Shown here in pieces: positions 1 to 10,515 of a DNA stretch of 64,000 nucleotides; position 1 is the stretch's first letter, and the number at the start of each line of letters is the position of its first letter. Source of the DNA: Corydoras sp. C115 (lineage: Eukaryota; Chordata; Actinopteri; Siluriformes; Callichthyidae). The stretch is from contig JAFMOC010000006.1 in the NCBI GenBank assembly GCA_019802505.1, positions 4,869,501-4,933,500 of the forward strand, given 5' to 3'. Made by a program: the position numbers and the translations under genes. The notes under the pieces are model-generated. The model saw nothing but the letters and a program-made list of their open reading frames with translations, ran no database searches and was not told the origin of the DNA.

Positions 1-1917
1 CAGGCCTTCACCCAAAAGGAAACAATTTGCTCTGTTCTCTTTGAAGAGGTCTCATTTTACATGTTTGCGTTTGGTGTGTTTAATCTGTGTCCCCTCCATT
101 TCTTTTAAGGAGGCCACACTGTCACACTTAGCTTTGTTTTCTTCACCTCAGTTCTGGGACTCATTTGTTTTCTTAATGCCCTTACTCACCATTTAAAGAC
201 TAGTGCAAACAAAATATACAGTGTCTCTGAACATCTCATGTTCATGATGGAAGATTGTAGAATATTGGATTTGGTCACTGCATTTTAATAATTAAATGCT
301 TTTAATAATTAAACTTCATGCCAACATTATAGAAAAATTAACCCCAAAATTTTTGGGCTAAAATTAGGGAGTTTATTATACATTTGAATTGTTTTCACTT
401 AAATGTTCAGCATAGAAATCTAATAGCCCCAAAATATCCATCATTAATCAAACAGACCATTTAATGACATCTTATGTGTGTGTGTGTGTGTGTGTGTAAA
501 AGAGATGCAGCAGTGGACTGAGGGTGCGAGAAAACCCTCAGGGCACACAATCAATATCACATTTTCCATTGCCACCTTCAGCGCTATTGTAAATGACTGG
601 TGTCAAAAATAATAACAGGATAAATCAGAAACCTTAGGTTTGCAATTTTGCTTTTCACCCTGGAGCCACACCTCTTTCCCCCCTCAAAGCAAACTGATGA
701 TTACAATGATACACAACTTTTCTTTACAATGTCAGGCATTCACTTCAGTATAACTAATACATTAAGACTAAACGGCTTTGTGTTTTGTTACTGTATTGGT
801 TAAAAAATAAATTGACTCACTGAATGAGCTTTTAGCATTATGACTAGCAAACATCAAAAAGCTTTGTCTACACCATGATCTCATGAGATCGCTCGGAGTT
901 AGGTCATTTATATTTGTATTATATATACTTGTTCTTTGTAGTTTTTAGTGATCCAGGAGTCTCAATACTGGTTGCATGTTCCTTATAAATGTTACAATTT
1001 ATGGTTATTTCTTGTCTTATGCCTTTTATTGATTATTTTTTTATTTTTTTATTTTGATATTAAAGGCAAATCACTGCAAAATATCATTACTTGCATGACT
1101 ATGTGCATGCCAATGTGTGTTCAATATAATTTGGACATAGCTTAAGAGCCGTAGTTTTATAATCTACAATTTCTATAATATATAATTTATAATGCCAAAA
1201 TGCATATAGTCACACATACATTATCTGAAGTTATGAGCCAATTATTTACTATTTTCAAATTAGACCTTGTGCTAATGCAAACAGTAAAGAATAACCCTAC
1301 GAGCTAACATTTGAATTGAGGGAAACGGAGGGGGACATTAAGTACTACAATGGTCACTGAGCAGAGTGCATTGATGAGGACGCCTATAGAAATAGAAAAG
1401 AAGAAGCCAGAGGAGGGCCCACATTTCAATAGCCAAGCATGTACTGCTGGCCAGCTGAAACCCACATAACCTCAGCTATTGTCCTTAACTCCCCCTGGAG
1501 AGCTTGAGAAAGCTCTTTTTTACAACCCTCCAAAATATTTGGTGCTTTCATTTCATTGCTAATAATTAGGGATTGTAAAATTTTGCAGTGGGGCTTTTCA
1601 GTTAAACCTGTAGTAGTTTCACTGACAGAAAAATGACCACGATCAAATAAAATGATGTGAAACTGAAAGTATTGGGTTATAAGTGGTAATCACTTCTGGG
1701 TCACTCTTTCTCTAGGACACAAAATAAAAAGAGAAAAAAGACAGGTTGAATGGAGAATTGTGTACCTAATTCCATGTCTCCAGGCAGCTAAACAGATTGC
1801 ACCTAGTAGATAATGAAAACAAGGTTAAGTAGTAATAATTTCTCTTCTGAAAAGGATTTGGAAAAAATATTTTAATGTGTTTTTTTTTTAGCTCCAGAGC
1901 AACAAATTTTAGTACTC
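1..1917. other. AT-rich intergenic DNA, no gene
   Basis: No open reading frame here looks coding. The 65-codon frame at 948-1145 is a low-complexity, hydrophobic AT-rich translation with no family resemblance. The stretch holds a GT microsatellite (474-497) and otherwise looks unique. Positions 1340-1560 are less AT-rich and repeat-free and could be regulatory, but nothing in the sequence proves this. Confidence 0.6.
474..497. repeat. (GT)n microsatellite
   Basis: Uninterrupted GT dinucleotide run of about 12 units. Confidence 0.9.
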
Positions 1918-1932
1918 TGAGTAAGGAGTGTG

Positions 1933-2311
1933 GCAGCACGGTGGCTTAGTGGTTAGCACGTTTGCCTCTCAGCACTAGGGATTCCCGGTTCGAATCTCCA
2001 TCTGGGTGGAGTTTCCATGTTCTCCCCGTGTCTGCGTGGGTTTCCTCCGGGTTCTCCGGTTTCCTCCCACAGTCCAAAAACATGGATCAAGTCAATTGAG
2101 TTCTCCAAATTGCCCCGTATAGAGTGTGTATGTGTGCGTGTCTGTGTGAGTGAGTGTGTGCCCAGCGATAGATTGGCGCCCTGTCCTGGATGTATCTGCC
2201 CAGCGCCCGAAACGTTCTCCCCTGGATGGGCATGGGGAACCCCCCCCCCCCCCCCCCCCCCCCCCCCGCGACCCTAATATAGGATAAAGCGGAAGATAAT
2301 GAATGAATGAA
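1933..2311 (+). mobile_element. Full-length tRNA-derived V-SINE with target-site duplication
   Basis: The head carries pol III promoter boxes: A box TGGCTTAGTGG, then B box GGTTCGAATCT. It is followed by the conserved central V domain (TTCTCCCCGTGTCTGCGTGG to CCTCCCACAGTCC), a tail region and a terminal GAATGAATG repeat. The insertion is flanked by a perfect 15-bp duplication, TGAGTAAGGAGTGTG, at 1918-1932 and 2312-2326. A tract of about 28 C lies inside the tail. V-SINEs with this core (DANA in zebrafish, Mermaid in catfish) are established teleost elements that move using LINE machinery. The frames across it are not genes. Confidence 0.93.
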
Positions 2312-2326
2312 TGAGTAAGGAGTGTG

Positions 2327-3085
2327 TTCTACTTCATCCTGAATTAAAAAACAGCTATAACACAACTGTGTGGCAAACTTATCAGAGGATTGAGTAGTAA
2401 ATTAGCGCAATATTTATTACTGTTGTTTGGAAACAATAATTTTCAAAGATAAATATTGTTCAGCAATTATGCCTTATATTCATTTTAAATTCTAGTAGTA
2501 TACAATAAAGCAATAAGGCACTTGAAGGCATGCATTATTGTGAATAAATCATGGGAAAGGGGTATAATAAGGCAAAAAGCTATAATTATATATAGTAATA
2601 AATAATATAATTCATAAATGTGTTAATTTAAAACAAAACCATTAATACATTAGTATTCTGTGATGTAACCTAGTCTGGTTTTTAAAGTGAACATTAATTA
2701 AAACCAGCTAGTGCTCAACGAGAGTGCTCAACTTGCTGTTTATATTAATCTATATTTTTATTTATGATACCTGATTTAAAATAATGTATTGTATATCACA
2801 AATTGATTGAGAAGTGGTCAGGGGTGTGCATTATTGTCAATAATGTCATGGCTGGACAAATGGATTAACCAGATCAATCAGATTTAAGGACAGTAATTAC
2901 CTGTATTATGATTATTATTATTATTATGATTATTATGATGATTATTATTATTATTATATAATTATACCTATTAATAAGTAAATCATTAAAATGTTTAAAC
3001 ATGTTACTTTTCTTTTGGGATTTTTTCCAGTGCACAAACCAATGTTCATAAAGAGTGTAATGTGTGTATGACTCCAAATACTTTT
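2327..3085. other. AT-rich spacer with ATT-rich tract
   Basis: No gene seen. An imperfect (ATT)n stretch runs at about 2905-2960. The isoleucine-rich frame across it is a translation artefact. Confidence 0.6.
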
Positions 3086-3775
3086 TTTCATATAGTGTAT
3101 GAATTTAGAAAGCATTTTTAGCATTTTTTTTTCTCGCATTTTATTTGTATGTTCCAGCCTTATTCTAAAATAGATTAAATTTTCCCCATTAAACACACAA
3201 TACCCCATTATAAACAGTGAAATTATTATTTTTTTTTAAAATATTTGCAATATTTTTATTTTTGGAAACAAAACACAAAAACTATTCACAGCATATGCTC
3301 ATATACTGTATATTGTTGAAGCACCTTGGCAGCAATTACAGCTTCTAGTCTTTGTGAGTAACACGCTGCAAGCCTGGCACAATTGTTTTTGATTCTTTTT
3401 GCATTCTTTTTGGAGGGAGTACATCGGTGCACAGTCATATTCAGATCTTTCCAAAGAAAACTGTTGTCTCGTTAAAATATCAACCTTTGCTTCAGAATCC
3501 TCTCAGGTACAAAGTACTATGAAGTGGGTTATCATCAAAGATGTCTTCATACATTGCCGCAGTCATTTTTCTCTTTAATCCAGACTAGTTTCCCTGTTCC
3601 TGCTGCCTTACAACACACCACAGATCGGCTGTCATGTGTCTGTTACAAAGAAGTGGCTTCTGTATGGCTATTCTACCATACAGGTCTAACTGGTGGAGTG
3701 CTGCAGAAACGCTGTCAAAGTAACCATCGGGTTCTTCTTCACCTCCCTTATTAGAGGGTCCTCAAACTAACATTG
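3086..3775 (-). mobile_element. Decayed Tc1/mariner transposon remnant
   Basis: In plus orientation the order matches the reversed end and transposase of a common teleost Tc1-like family. First comes a terminal-region segment (TTTTATTTGTATGTTCCAGC near 3140, then a run like ACACAATACCCCATTA). Next is the 'AGCAATTACAGCTTCTAGTC' segment near 3333, and then the segments around 3540-3720 that on the minus strand encode the transposase middle. Large internal deletions and many stops are present, so it is inactive. The family match is from memory of consensus Tc1 sequences, not a search. Confidence 0.7.
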
Positions 3776-4834
3776 AATGTAAATTACCCATTTTATTTTA
3801 TGTAGATTTATTTACAACTTATTGAGCATGTGTGTGTGAATAAGGCATTCATGCTCTGCCTTTTCTCTTCTTTCTCAAGGGCTACTATAAAGCACCAATC
3901 AAATTGCACTGCATTCAAATGGCGCAAAATTTGATTTCTTAAAGGAGCCACATGTAAAACAGACAGGACATATTTCAAGATATCTCAAAACAGGTTTGTG
4001 AAACTATTGAATGCAGATCTATGAATGCTGTAAACTGTATATAGTTTTTTTTAGTAGGTGATTTTTGAGGCAGAATTCAATTTGACATTGAAAAAACTTA
4101 CAAAACAAGAATCATAAATTTTGATAATATAAAGTTAATATATTTCTGTAAAACATTTGCTAAATAAGCAATGTGAAATAAAAAATTGTGTAAAATGTAA
4201 AATTTAAAAATGTTGTAGAATTTAAATTTAAATTCTATTTTGGAAGTGAAACAAAGGCTGTCAAATGCTTCTCTTGTTTTTAGATTTCTATATATTTAAA
4301 ACATACATGAAAGACCCACACTGAATAAAGATAAATCTGCTTTAGTGCAAAACCCAAAATAAAAATACAGTCTATGGTGGTATTTAGAAAAGAAAGCAGT
4401 CAAATGTTAATCATAAAATTATCCTCCCTATGAAACGACATATGAGGTGTTGTTTTTGCTTGCCTTAATGTTTTAGTTAATTCATTCACAATCAAAACTT
4501 GTGTTTTGTGTCATTCTGGGTGACAGCAAATTTTCCAAAAAAAAAAAGCCTCAAGTTCTGTGACGATTCAACAATGTTTTTATCAGTTCCTGCTGATTTC
4601 TTTCCCCGTGAATACAGACATTGACTTTATGACAATTCAAATTATTCAGTCCTACAGAGTCATACACCAAAAACATAGATGACCTGCATTTACAGGTGCG
4701 TATATTGCACAAAACAAAAAGAAGAGAATACGGTATGTGCTATTAAGAATACAAAATCGTGTTTCACAGTTGTGATTTTTGACCTATTTACATCACAAGT
4801 ATACAAACTTTTAATCTGGAATTTATTACCAATG
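3776..4834. other. AT-rich intergenic DNA, nothing recognised
   Basis: Very AT-rich, with many short poly-A runs. No gene, known repeat or structural signal identified. It lies downstream of sox11 (minus strand), and a TTTATT near 4824 could be a distal AATAAA for a long sox11 3' UTR. Confidence 0.5.
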
Positions 4835-4906
4835 TGGTACCTTAGTGGTTAGCATGTTTGCCTCTCAGCACTGAGAATTCAGGTTCGAATTCCGATCTGT
4901 TGGTCA
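4835..4906 (+). mobile_element. V-SINE head fragment
   Basis: Only the tRNA-like head is present: CTTAGTGGTTAGCATGTTTG, then CTCTCAGCACTGAG and a degenerate B box GGTTCGAATTC. It breaks off before the V domain and is followed by poly-A. The next 350 bases to 5258 show no recognisable element. Confidence 0.75.
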
Positions 4907-5273
4907 AGGTAACTTTACAAAAAAAAAAAGAATTTAAAATACCTAGTATGAGCTTTGATAAAACCTGATCTTCAAACCACTATTTGTTTTGCATGCTCAG
5001 ACAAAATTGATATAAAATAGTACTAAAACTCATTGTGCGCTGTAAGAACATTCCCTTTTGTACAGTACAAAAATATGTTCTAAAAATAATTAACATTCTT
5101 TAAAAACATAAGGTTCTGTTAATGTAAATATAAAATTGCTCATCCTGCATCTGCAGCTCCAGGTGAGAAGCATCATAAATCAACAGCAAAAAAGTCAATT
5201 TCAAAACCGTGATATTAACAAAACCAGCTTCACCCGTTACCCTTATCTTTAAATCTGTGATGATGTTCAGAGG

Positions 5274-5635
5274 ACAGCATGGTAGCTTATCGGTCAGCAC
5301 CTCTCAGCGCTGGGGATTCTCGGTTGGAAATCCAAATATGGGTGGTGTTTTCATGTTCTCCCTGTGTCCGTGTGGGTTTCCTCCGGGTTCTCCGGTTTTC
5401 TTCCACAGTCCAAAAACATAGAGCAGGGTAAACTGAATGCTCCAAATTGCCCCATAGAGCATGTGTGTTTGTGTGTGTGTGTCTATGTTGAGTGAGTGTG
5501 CCCAGCGATAGATTGGCGCCATGTCCTGGGTGTATCTGCTTAGCGCCCAAAACGATGTCCCTGGGATGGGCATGGAATCCCCCCCCCCATGACCCAAGTA
5601 GAGAATGAAGCAGATGAGGAATAGATGGATGGATG
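5274..5635 (+). mobile_element. V-SINE with target-site duplication
   Basis: Head, V domain (TTCTCCGGTTTTCTTCCACA) and tail ending in a GGAT repeat. It is flanked by the perfect 15-bp duplication GATGATGTTCAGAGG at 5259-5273 and 5636-5650. The B box is mutated (GGTTGGAAATC), so the copy is probably transcriptionally dead. Confidence 0.9.
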
Positions 5636-5830
5636 GATGATGTTCAGAGGCAAAATGGCGAAACACACATATAACCCTGAGTCTGTAAATTATGAATTCA
5701 TTGAGGACAGGTTTCACAGTTTTTTTTAAATAATTGCTCTTAAATTCATTTCACATGTGTTGTTAAAGGCTGTCTTTTTATAAATCTGTTTGGTTTGCAT
5801 TCTACAAAAATGGGTCTTAATGAGAACATG

Positions 5831-6068
5831 GTGGCACGGTGGTTTAGTCGTTAGCACGTTCGCCTCTCAGCGCTAGGGATTCCTTGTTCGAATCCCAATC
5901 TGGGTGGAGTTTCCATATACTCCCCGTGTCCACGTGGGTTTCCTCCGGGTTCTCCGGTTTCCTCCCACAGTCCAAAAGCATGGATCAAGGTCAACTGAAT
6001 TCTCCAAATTGCCCCATACAGAGTGTGTCTCTAAAGGATAAAGAGGATTATAATGGATGGATGGATGG
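5831..6068 (+). mobile_element. V-SINE, internally deleted, just 3' of sox11
   Basis: Head with A and B boxes plus the V domain. The tail is shortened: about 100 bases between GAGTGTGTCT and the AAGGATAAAG end are missing. Flanked by a 12-bp duplication AATGAGAACATG (5819-5830 and 6069-6080). It ends about 86 bases from the sox11 stop codon, so it very probably lies in the sox11 3' UTR, in antisense orientation. Confidence 0.88.
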
Positions 6069-6154
6069 AATGAGAACATGTGGGTCCCGGGCTGAGAGCA
6101 ATTTGAGAACCCCTGCATTACAGAACGTACAGAACAATGTGTCTGCTGGTTCGT

Positions 6155-7171
6155 CTAACACGTGAACACGAGGTCTGACAAGTCGAGCCAGTCGCCGGTG
6201 ATCATCTCGCTCAGCTCGGGAGTGCAGTAGTCTGGAAACTCGAAGTGCGAGCTGAGGCTGCCCTCGCTGAACGAGTCCAAGTCTTTATCCACTAACGACA
6301 GAGAGAGGTTCGAGGTGATGCCGCCACGCTCGGGGCACTGCGAGGCTGCGGCTAAATTCACACTGAAACCGAGCAGCAGGTCCTCCGACTCCTCACTGGA
6401 GCAGGAGGAGGTCGATACGGAGCGCACCGAGCTCGGGGAAGAAGACGCGGAGGCGCACACGGCGCTTTGCTTGGTGTTAATGAAACTGCAGTAAAGACGC
6501 GCGCCTCGTTGTGCCGGGCTTCGGGTTCCATCCTCGTGGCCGCTGAGCGCTGCTGGTTCCACGCCGGCGTTCCGTGAGGGACCATCCACGTCCTGATAAC
6601 GCACGCGTGCCATGTCCTCCTCACTATGATACTCTTTGGCGTCCTCGCCATCCGTCAATTCGCATTCGATCGTTTTTTCTTTCACTTTGTTAAGCTCGTT
6701 GTTGTTTCCATACTTATTCTCTGACTTCATTTTGAGTTTGCTCCACTTCTTATTCTGCAGCGAGCCACACACGTTCTCTGACGACGCCGACGATCTGGAG
6801 TTACTGTCAAGCTTGGACTTTTTCTTCGGTCGGTATTTGTAGTCAGGATAATCAGCCATGTGTTTTAAGCGCAGCCTCTCCGCCTCTCGGATGAAAGGAA
6901 GCTTGTCGTTGTCCTGAAGCATTTTCCAGCGTTTGCCCAGGCGCTTGGAGATCTCAGCGTTGTGCATGTCCGGGGATTGCTCCATAATCTTCCTGCGTTC
7001 GATCTTGGACCAGACCATAAACGCGTTCATGGGACGCTTAATGTGCCCCGTGGCTGTCCTGCACCAGTCCGGGTTCCTCTCCGGACCGGGCATCCTGCTG
7101 CCTGACAGATCCCCGCAGCCATCCGAGTCGTTCGCTTTTCGGGACAAGCCGCGCGTAGTCTGCAGCACCAT
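6155..7171 (-). CDS. sox11: SoxC HMG-box transcription factor, Sox11-like
   Basis: Intronless frame of 338 codons, as expected for SoxC genes. Residues about 43-117 form the HMG box that bends DNA at ACAAAG-like sites: GHIKRPMNAFMVWSKIERRK, then the HNAEISKRLGKRW core and a basic end YKYRPKKKSK. The start is supported by the SoxC opening MVxQT and a good Kozak context (A at -3, G at +4). The middle is acidic and serine-rich. The last 46 residues match the SoxC transactivation domain (LVDKDLDSFSEGSL, FEFPDYCTPELSEMI, DLVF). The SEGSL-SHFEFPDY form and the RLY-SF segment favour Sox11 over Sox4. The protein is short compared with human SOX11 (441 residues) because the glycine-rich runs are absent. 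It ends FTC rather than the usual FTY. Nuclear; in vertebrates it acts in neural and mesenchymal progenitors. Which teleost copy (a or b) cannot be told. Confidence 0.93.
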   Translation of the reverse strand: MVLQTTRGLSRKANDSDGCGDLSGSRMPGPERNPDWCRTATGHIKRPMNAFMVWSKIERRKIMEQSPDMHNAEISKRLGKRWKMLQDNDKLPFIREAERLRLKHMADYPDYKYRPKKKSKLDSNSRSSASSENVCGSLQNKKWSKLKMKSENKYGNNNELNKVKEKTIECELTDGEDAKEYHSEEDMARVRYQDVDGPSRNAGVEPAALSGHEDGTRSPAQRGARLYCSFINTKQSAVCASASSSPSSVRSVSTSSCSSEESEDLLLGFSVNLAAASQCPERGGITSNLSLSLVDKDLDSFSEGSLSSHFEFPDYCTPELSEMITGDWLDLSDLVFTC

Positions 7172-7199
7172 GATTCCAAACAGACTTTAACTTCTAGAT

Positions 7200-7345
7200 C
7201 TGTACCTCTTACACCCGAGCGCTCCTGCCTGCTGCATAAACAGCCCGGCTCAAGCGTTAGACTCTATGTTCTTAACCAGCCCCCCCCCCATGATGTCACC
7301 AGCATCACTCCAATCGCAGCATCTGAGCCCCGCCCAACGCACGGC
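7200..7345 (-). promoter_or_regulatory. Likely sox11 proximal promoter
   Basis: The 30-180 bases upstream of the sox11 start are GC-richer than the flanks. They contain a TTTATG TATA-like word near 7237-7242 on the minus strand, a CCAAT word (plus strand, about 7309) and a GC box (GGGCGGGGC, minus strand, about 7327-7335). This is motif-level evidence only; no start site can be placed. Confidence 0.4.
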
Positions 7346-7413
7346 CTGCTTCTCTTAACCCTTTAGTTCTTTCTAAAGACACTTTAAATTAATCTCAGCT
7401 CATTACTCTAAAC

Positions 7414-8352
7414 CAGGGGTGCCCGCTCTTTTCTGGCCCGAGATCTACTTTTCCATTGGACAGGTCATCGAGATCTACCGGGGTAAATCTCTATTTTAAG
7501 GCTTTTATATTAAAATCTGTTTACATACATCATGTTAGTATTGTTGAATCTGCTAGAGTTGCTCCTTTATTAAACACATTCTAGCAAATAGCATGGAGAA
7601 AACCTGATTTTAGTACACCCAAACCACCAAACACACAGAACATCCATCCATCCATCCATTATCTTCAGCTTTATCCTCTGAAGATAATGGGGGGGGGGGG
7701 GGGGGGTGTCCCCCATGCCCATCCAGGGGAGAACACTTCGCTCGCTGGGCAGATACACTGAGGACAGGGCGCCAATCTATCGCTGGGCACACACACTTAA
7801 TCACACAAACACACTCTATATGGGGCAATTTGGTGAACTCAATTGACCTTGATCCATGTTTTTTGGACTGTGGGAAGAAACCGGAGAACATAAAAGGGGA
7901 GAACATGGAAACTCCACCCAGATTGGGATTCGAACCGGAAATCCCTAGCGCTGAGAAGAGAACATGCTAACCACCAAGCCACTGTGCCGCCCCCAAACAG
8001 AACATGAACATTAATAAAAGCAAATGCATTTTGAGTTTGACAATTTAAAAAAACATTCATCCTCTCACTCTAAATCAATGTGGTACATTTTAGTTCTTTT
8101 GGAGCAAAGTCCTTCATTCATCTTGTCAGTTAAATAAAGTGCAAAAACACAAACAGAAACTATGTAATGTAGATGATTCGTGAGGCAGTGCATTAGATTT
8201 AAGCACGGAGTCAGCGAGAGTGTGTCACATTGTGTGTGTGAATGTGTGCGCGCGTGTGTATAAGTGCTGTAAAAAAAAAAGCGCTGATACGTAATAACCT
8301 CTATCGCGATCTACCTGACACCCCTTGGCGATCGACGTATTGGGCACCCCTG
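7414..8352. mobile_element. Non-autonomous hAT-like DNA transposon
   Basis: The ends are inverted: CAGGGGTGCCC at 7414 and its complement GGGCACCCCTG ending at 8352. Sequence related to ATCTACCGGGG lies inside both ends. The element is flanked by 8-bp near-duplicates CTCTAAAC (7406-7413) and CTCTATAC (8353-8360), the length typical of hAT insertions. It has no transposase frame. A V-SINE (7644-7996) sits inside it, so the hAT is the older insertion. Confidence 0.75.
7644..7996 (-). mobile_element. V-SINE nested in hAT element
   Basis: Reverse-orientation V-SINE: the CCATCCATCC tail is at the left and the complement of the tRNA head (GCTAACCACCAAGCCACTGT) at the right. ACAGAACAT repeats at 7635-7643 and 7997-8005. 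A tract of about 17 G (C in SINE sense) lies in the tail. Confidence 0.88.
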
Positions 8353-8439
8353 CTCTATACCATACTGTCAAAATCAAGGCCCGTGGGCCATATATGACCC
8401 GTAATACAGTTCTATCCGGCCCGCAAGATCATTTTTCAT

Positions 8440-8761
8440 CCATTCCATATATTATCTTCCGCTTTATCCTCTACTTGGGTCGCGGTGGGACGTCTCGGGC
8501 GCTGGGCAGATACACCCAGAACAGGGAGCCAATTTATCGCTGGGGACACTCACTCACTCACTCACTCACTCACTCACACAAAGACACTCTATATGGAGCA
8601 AGTTGGAGAATTCAATTAACCTTCAACCATGTTTTTGGACTGTTAATTTAACCCACACGGACACGGGGAGAACATGGAAACTCCACCCAGATTGGGATTC
8701 GAAATGGGAATCCCTAGTGCTGGGAGGCGAACGTGCTAACCACTAAGCCACCGTGCCGCCC
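8440..8761 (-). mobile_element. V-SINE with target-site duplication
   Basis: Reverse V-SINE with part of its V domain missing. Perfect 12-bp duplication ATCATTTTTCAT at 8428-8439 and 8762-8773. A TCAC tandem run lies at about 8550-8576. Confidence 0.9.
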
Positions 8762-8811
8762 ATCATTTTTCATTAGTAACAATAGTAATAAATCAATGGA
8801 AAATGATCTTG

Positions 8812-9243
8812 AGGGGCATGGTGGCTTTGTGGTTAGCCTGTTTGCCTCTCAGCGCTGGGGATTCTCGGTTTGCATCACAATCTGAATGGAGTTTTCATAA
8901 CTCCCTGTGTCCGTGTGGGTTTCCTCTGGGTTCTCCGGTTCCACATTTTAACTTGTTTATATTCAATAATTACTAAACATAAAATAGTTTCCTCCGGGTT
9001 CTCCGGTTTTCTCCCACAGTCCAAAAACATTGATTAAGGTAAAAATTATGCTCCAAATTGCCCCATATAGAGTGTGTTTGTGTGTGTGTCTGTGTGAGTG
9101 AGTGTGTGCCCAGCGATAGATTGGCGCCCGTCTGGGGGGTATCTGCCCAGCGTCTGAAATGTTCTCTCCTGGTTGGGCATAAGGAACCCACCCGCAACCC
9201 TAGTAAAGGATTAAGCGGAAGATAATGGATGATTGGATGGATG
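8812..9243 (+). mobile_element. V-SINE with chimeric internal duplication
   Basis: Normal head and V domain run to CTCTGGGTTCTCCGGTT (about 8941). A 46-base AT-rich insert follows (starting CCACATTTTAACTTGTTTAT), then the V domain repeats (GTTTCCTCCGGGTTCTCCGG) and continues to a normal tail. Flanked by the 10-bp duplication AATGATCTTG (8802-8811 and 9244-9253), so the chimera moved as one unit. The AT-rich insert is also the start of the SINE at 10516. Confidence 0.85.
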
Positions 9244-9355
9244 AATGATCTTGTGGGCCGGATAGAATTGTATTACAAGATTATTGCCTCTTATAGAGTT
9301 CTATCCAGTCTGCAAAATTATTTCACATTGATCTATTAGTATTAATGGTGGAATT

Positions 9356-9834
9356 TAAAATGTTGTTTTTTTTTGGACCATGCATATATTTTAAATGTGT
9401 ATGATTTTGACAGGGACATTTTTATGGGGATCAGAAATGTTAAAGATAAAGATATTTAAAGTTTAAGATAATTTTTCTAAAATGGCCCAAAACAAAGAAA
9501 ACTGAATGTTTAGAATGTTTACTTTTGTGGAAAAGCCTCATTTTATATCCTTTTTTTCATGTTTTTAGCATCATGTTTATAGTTGTAACTTTTATTATTT
9601 TGAAGAGAGATACTTTTAGAAACAGCAAAGCATTTTAAGTTATATAAAGTTTAAGTTCATTTATTGCGTAATATTATTCCTGTCTGTTTTTATTCCTATT
9701 CATGTTTAGAAAACATTTACATTTAGTGTGTTTAATAATTGTTTATCCTGTTGAGCCCGGCACCTAAAGTGTGCCTTGAGGTTTGGTTCCCAGTGCAATT
9801 GAGTTTGCCTATATACTATTCACTAGACTATTCA
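9356..9834. other. AT-rich intergenic DNA, nothing recognised
   Basis: No gene or clear repeat seen in about 480 bases. Confidence 0.5.
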
Positions 9835-10020
9835 CTAAAATAGGATGCCAATCCATTGCTGGGCACACACTCAGTCACACAGACATACACTATATAGGAG
9901 CAATTTGAATAGGGTCAATTTAGAGCAGCTAATTTATCTTTAAAAAACATGTTTTTGGACTGTGGGAGTAAACTGGAACACTAAGAGGAAGGACATGGGT
10001 AGAACCTGAAATCTCCACTT
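9835..10020 (-). mobile_element. Old, degenerate V-SINE fragment
   Basis: Reverse-orientation tail and V domain: GCCAATCCATTGCTGGGCAC, GGAGCAATTT, then TGTTTTTGGACTGTGGGAG and AACTGGAACACTAAGAGGA. Many mismatches to the younger copies, and the head is missing or unrecognisable. Positions 10021-10515 hold no recognised feature. Confidence 0.7.
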
Positions 10021-10515
10021 ATACACTTAACCATCCACTGCTGCTTTGCAAAATGCAACCTCAAACTGTATTATCCAAAGAAAAAGCCATACTTAAAACT
10101 TTGCGCAGACCCTTTTATTCGGCATCTTCCAGGCTCAAAGTCATCTGAGATAGACTAAAAAATAGTGCAGATTGGTACTGTGATTAGACAAGCCCATATT
10201 TAAGCCAGTTTTTACCAAAGGAAAAAAGGAAAAGTGCAAACAAACACTGATTCATCTGGATATACACTATATGGATGAGCACATTGGGGCAAACCTCTTA
10301 ACACTGAATTAAAGTATTTAATATATTCCTGTTGTCAAAGGTATATAAAATCTAACACCTAATCATCAAAGCTAAACAACTTTATTGTAAAATTTTGCCT
10401 GCAAAACTGCAACAAGTAGTACCTTAGAATTCAAAAAGATAAAAACATATAATTAAAAAAGACAGATGTTACTCAGTGGTAAACATCATATTTTTTAAAA
10501 TGCATAGTAGATATA

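Larger units (their letters stand above)
8361..9355. repeat. Fold-back repeat broken up by two SINEs
   Basis: The arm at about 8400-8440 (TACAGTTCTATCCGGCCCGC and on to AAGATCATTTTT) recurs inverted at about 9244-9280 (AATGATCTTGTGGGCCGG and on to GTATTAC). A third, degenerate direct copy starts near 9297 (AGTTCTATCCAGTCTGC). The GGCCCGTGGGCC start resembles the ends of many fish hAT-type elements. Removing the SINEs at 8440-8761 and 8812-9243 leaves a compact palindromic unit of about 230 bases. No coding content. Confidence 0.55.

Noticed and set aside
1933..2010. tRNA genes suggested by A and B boxes
   Set aside because: The boxes belong to SINE heads: no cloverleaf with paired acceptor stem follows, and the V-SINE body is attached each time.
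2017..2277. Proline- and cysteine-rich frames such as 2017-2277, 5304-5717, 16916-17200, 35058-35399 and 39878-40120
   Set aside because: All lie inside V-SINE copies and repeat the same translation (FPPGSPV, QDRAPIYRW). They are SINE sequence, not genes.
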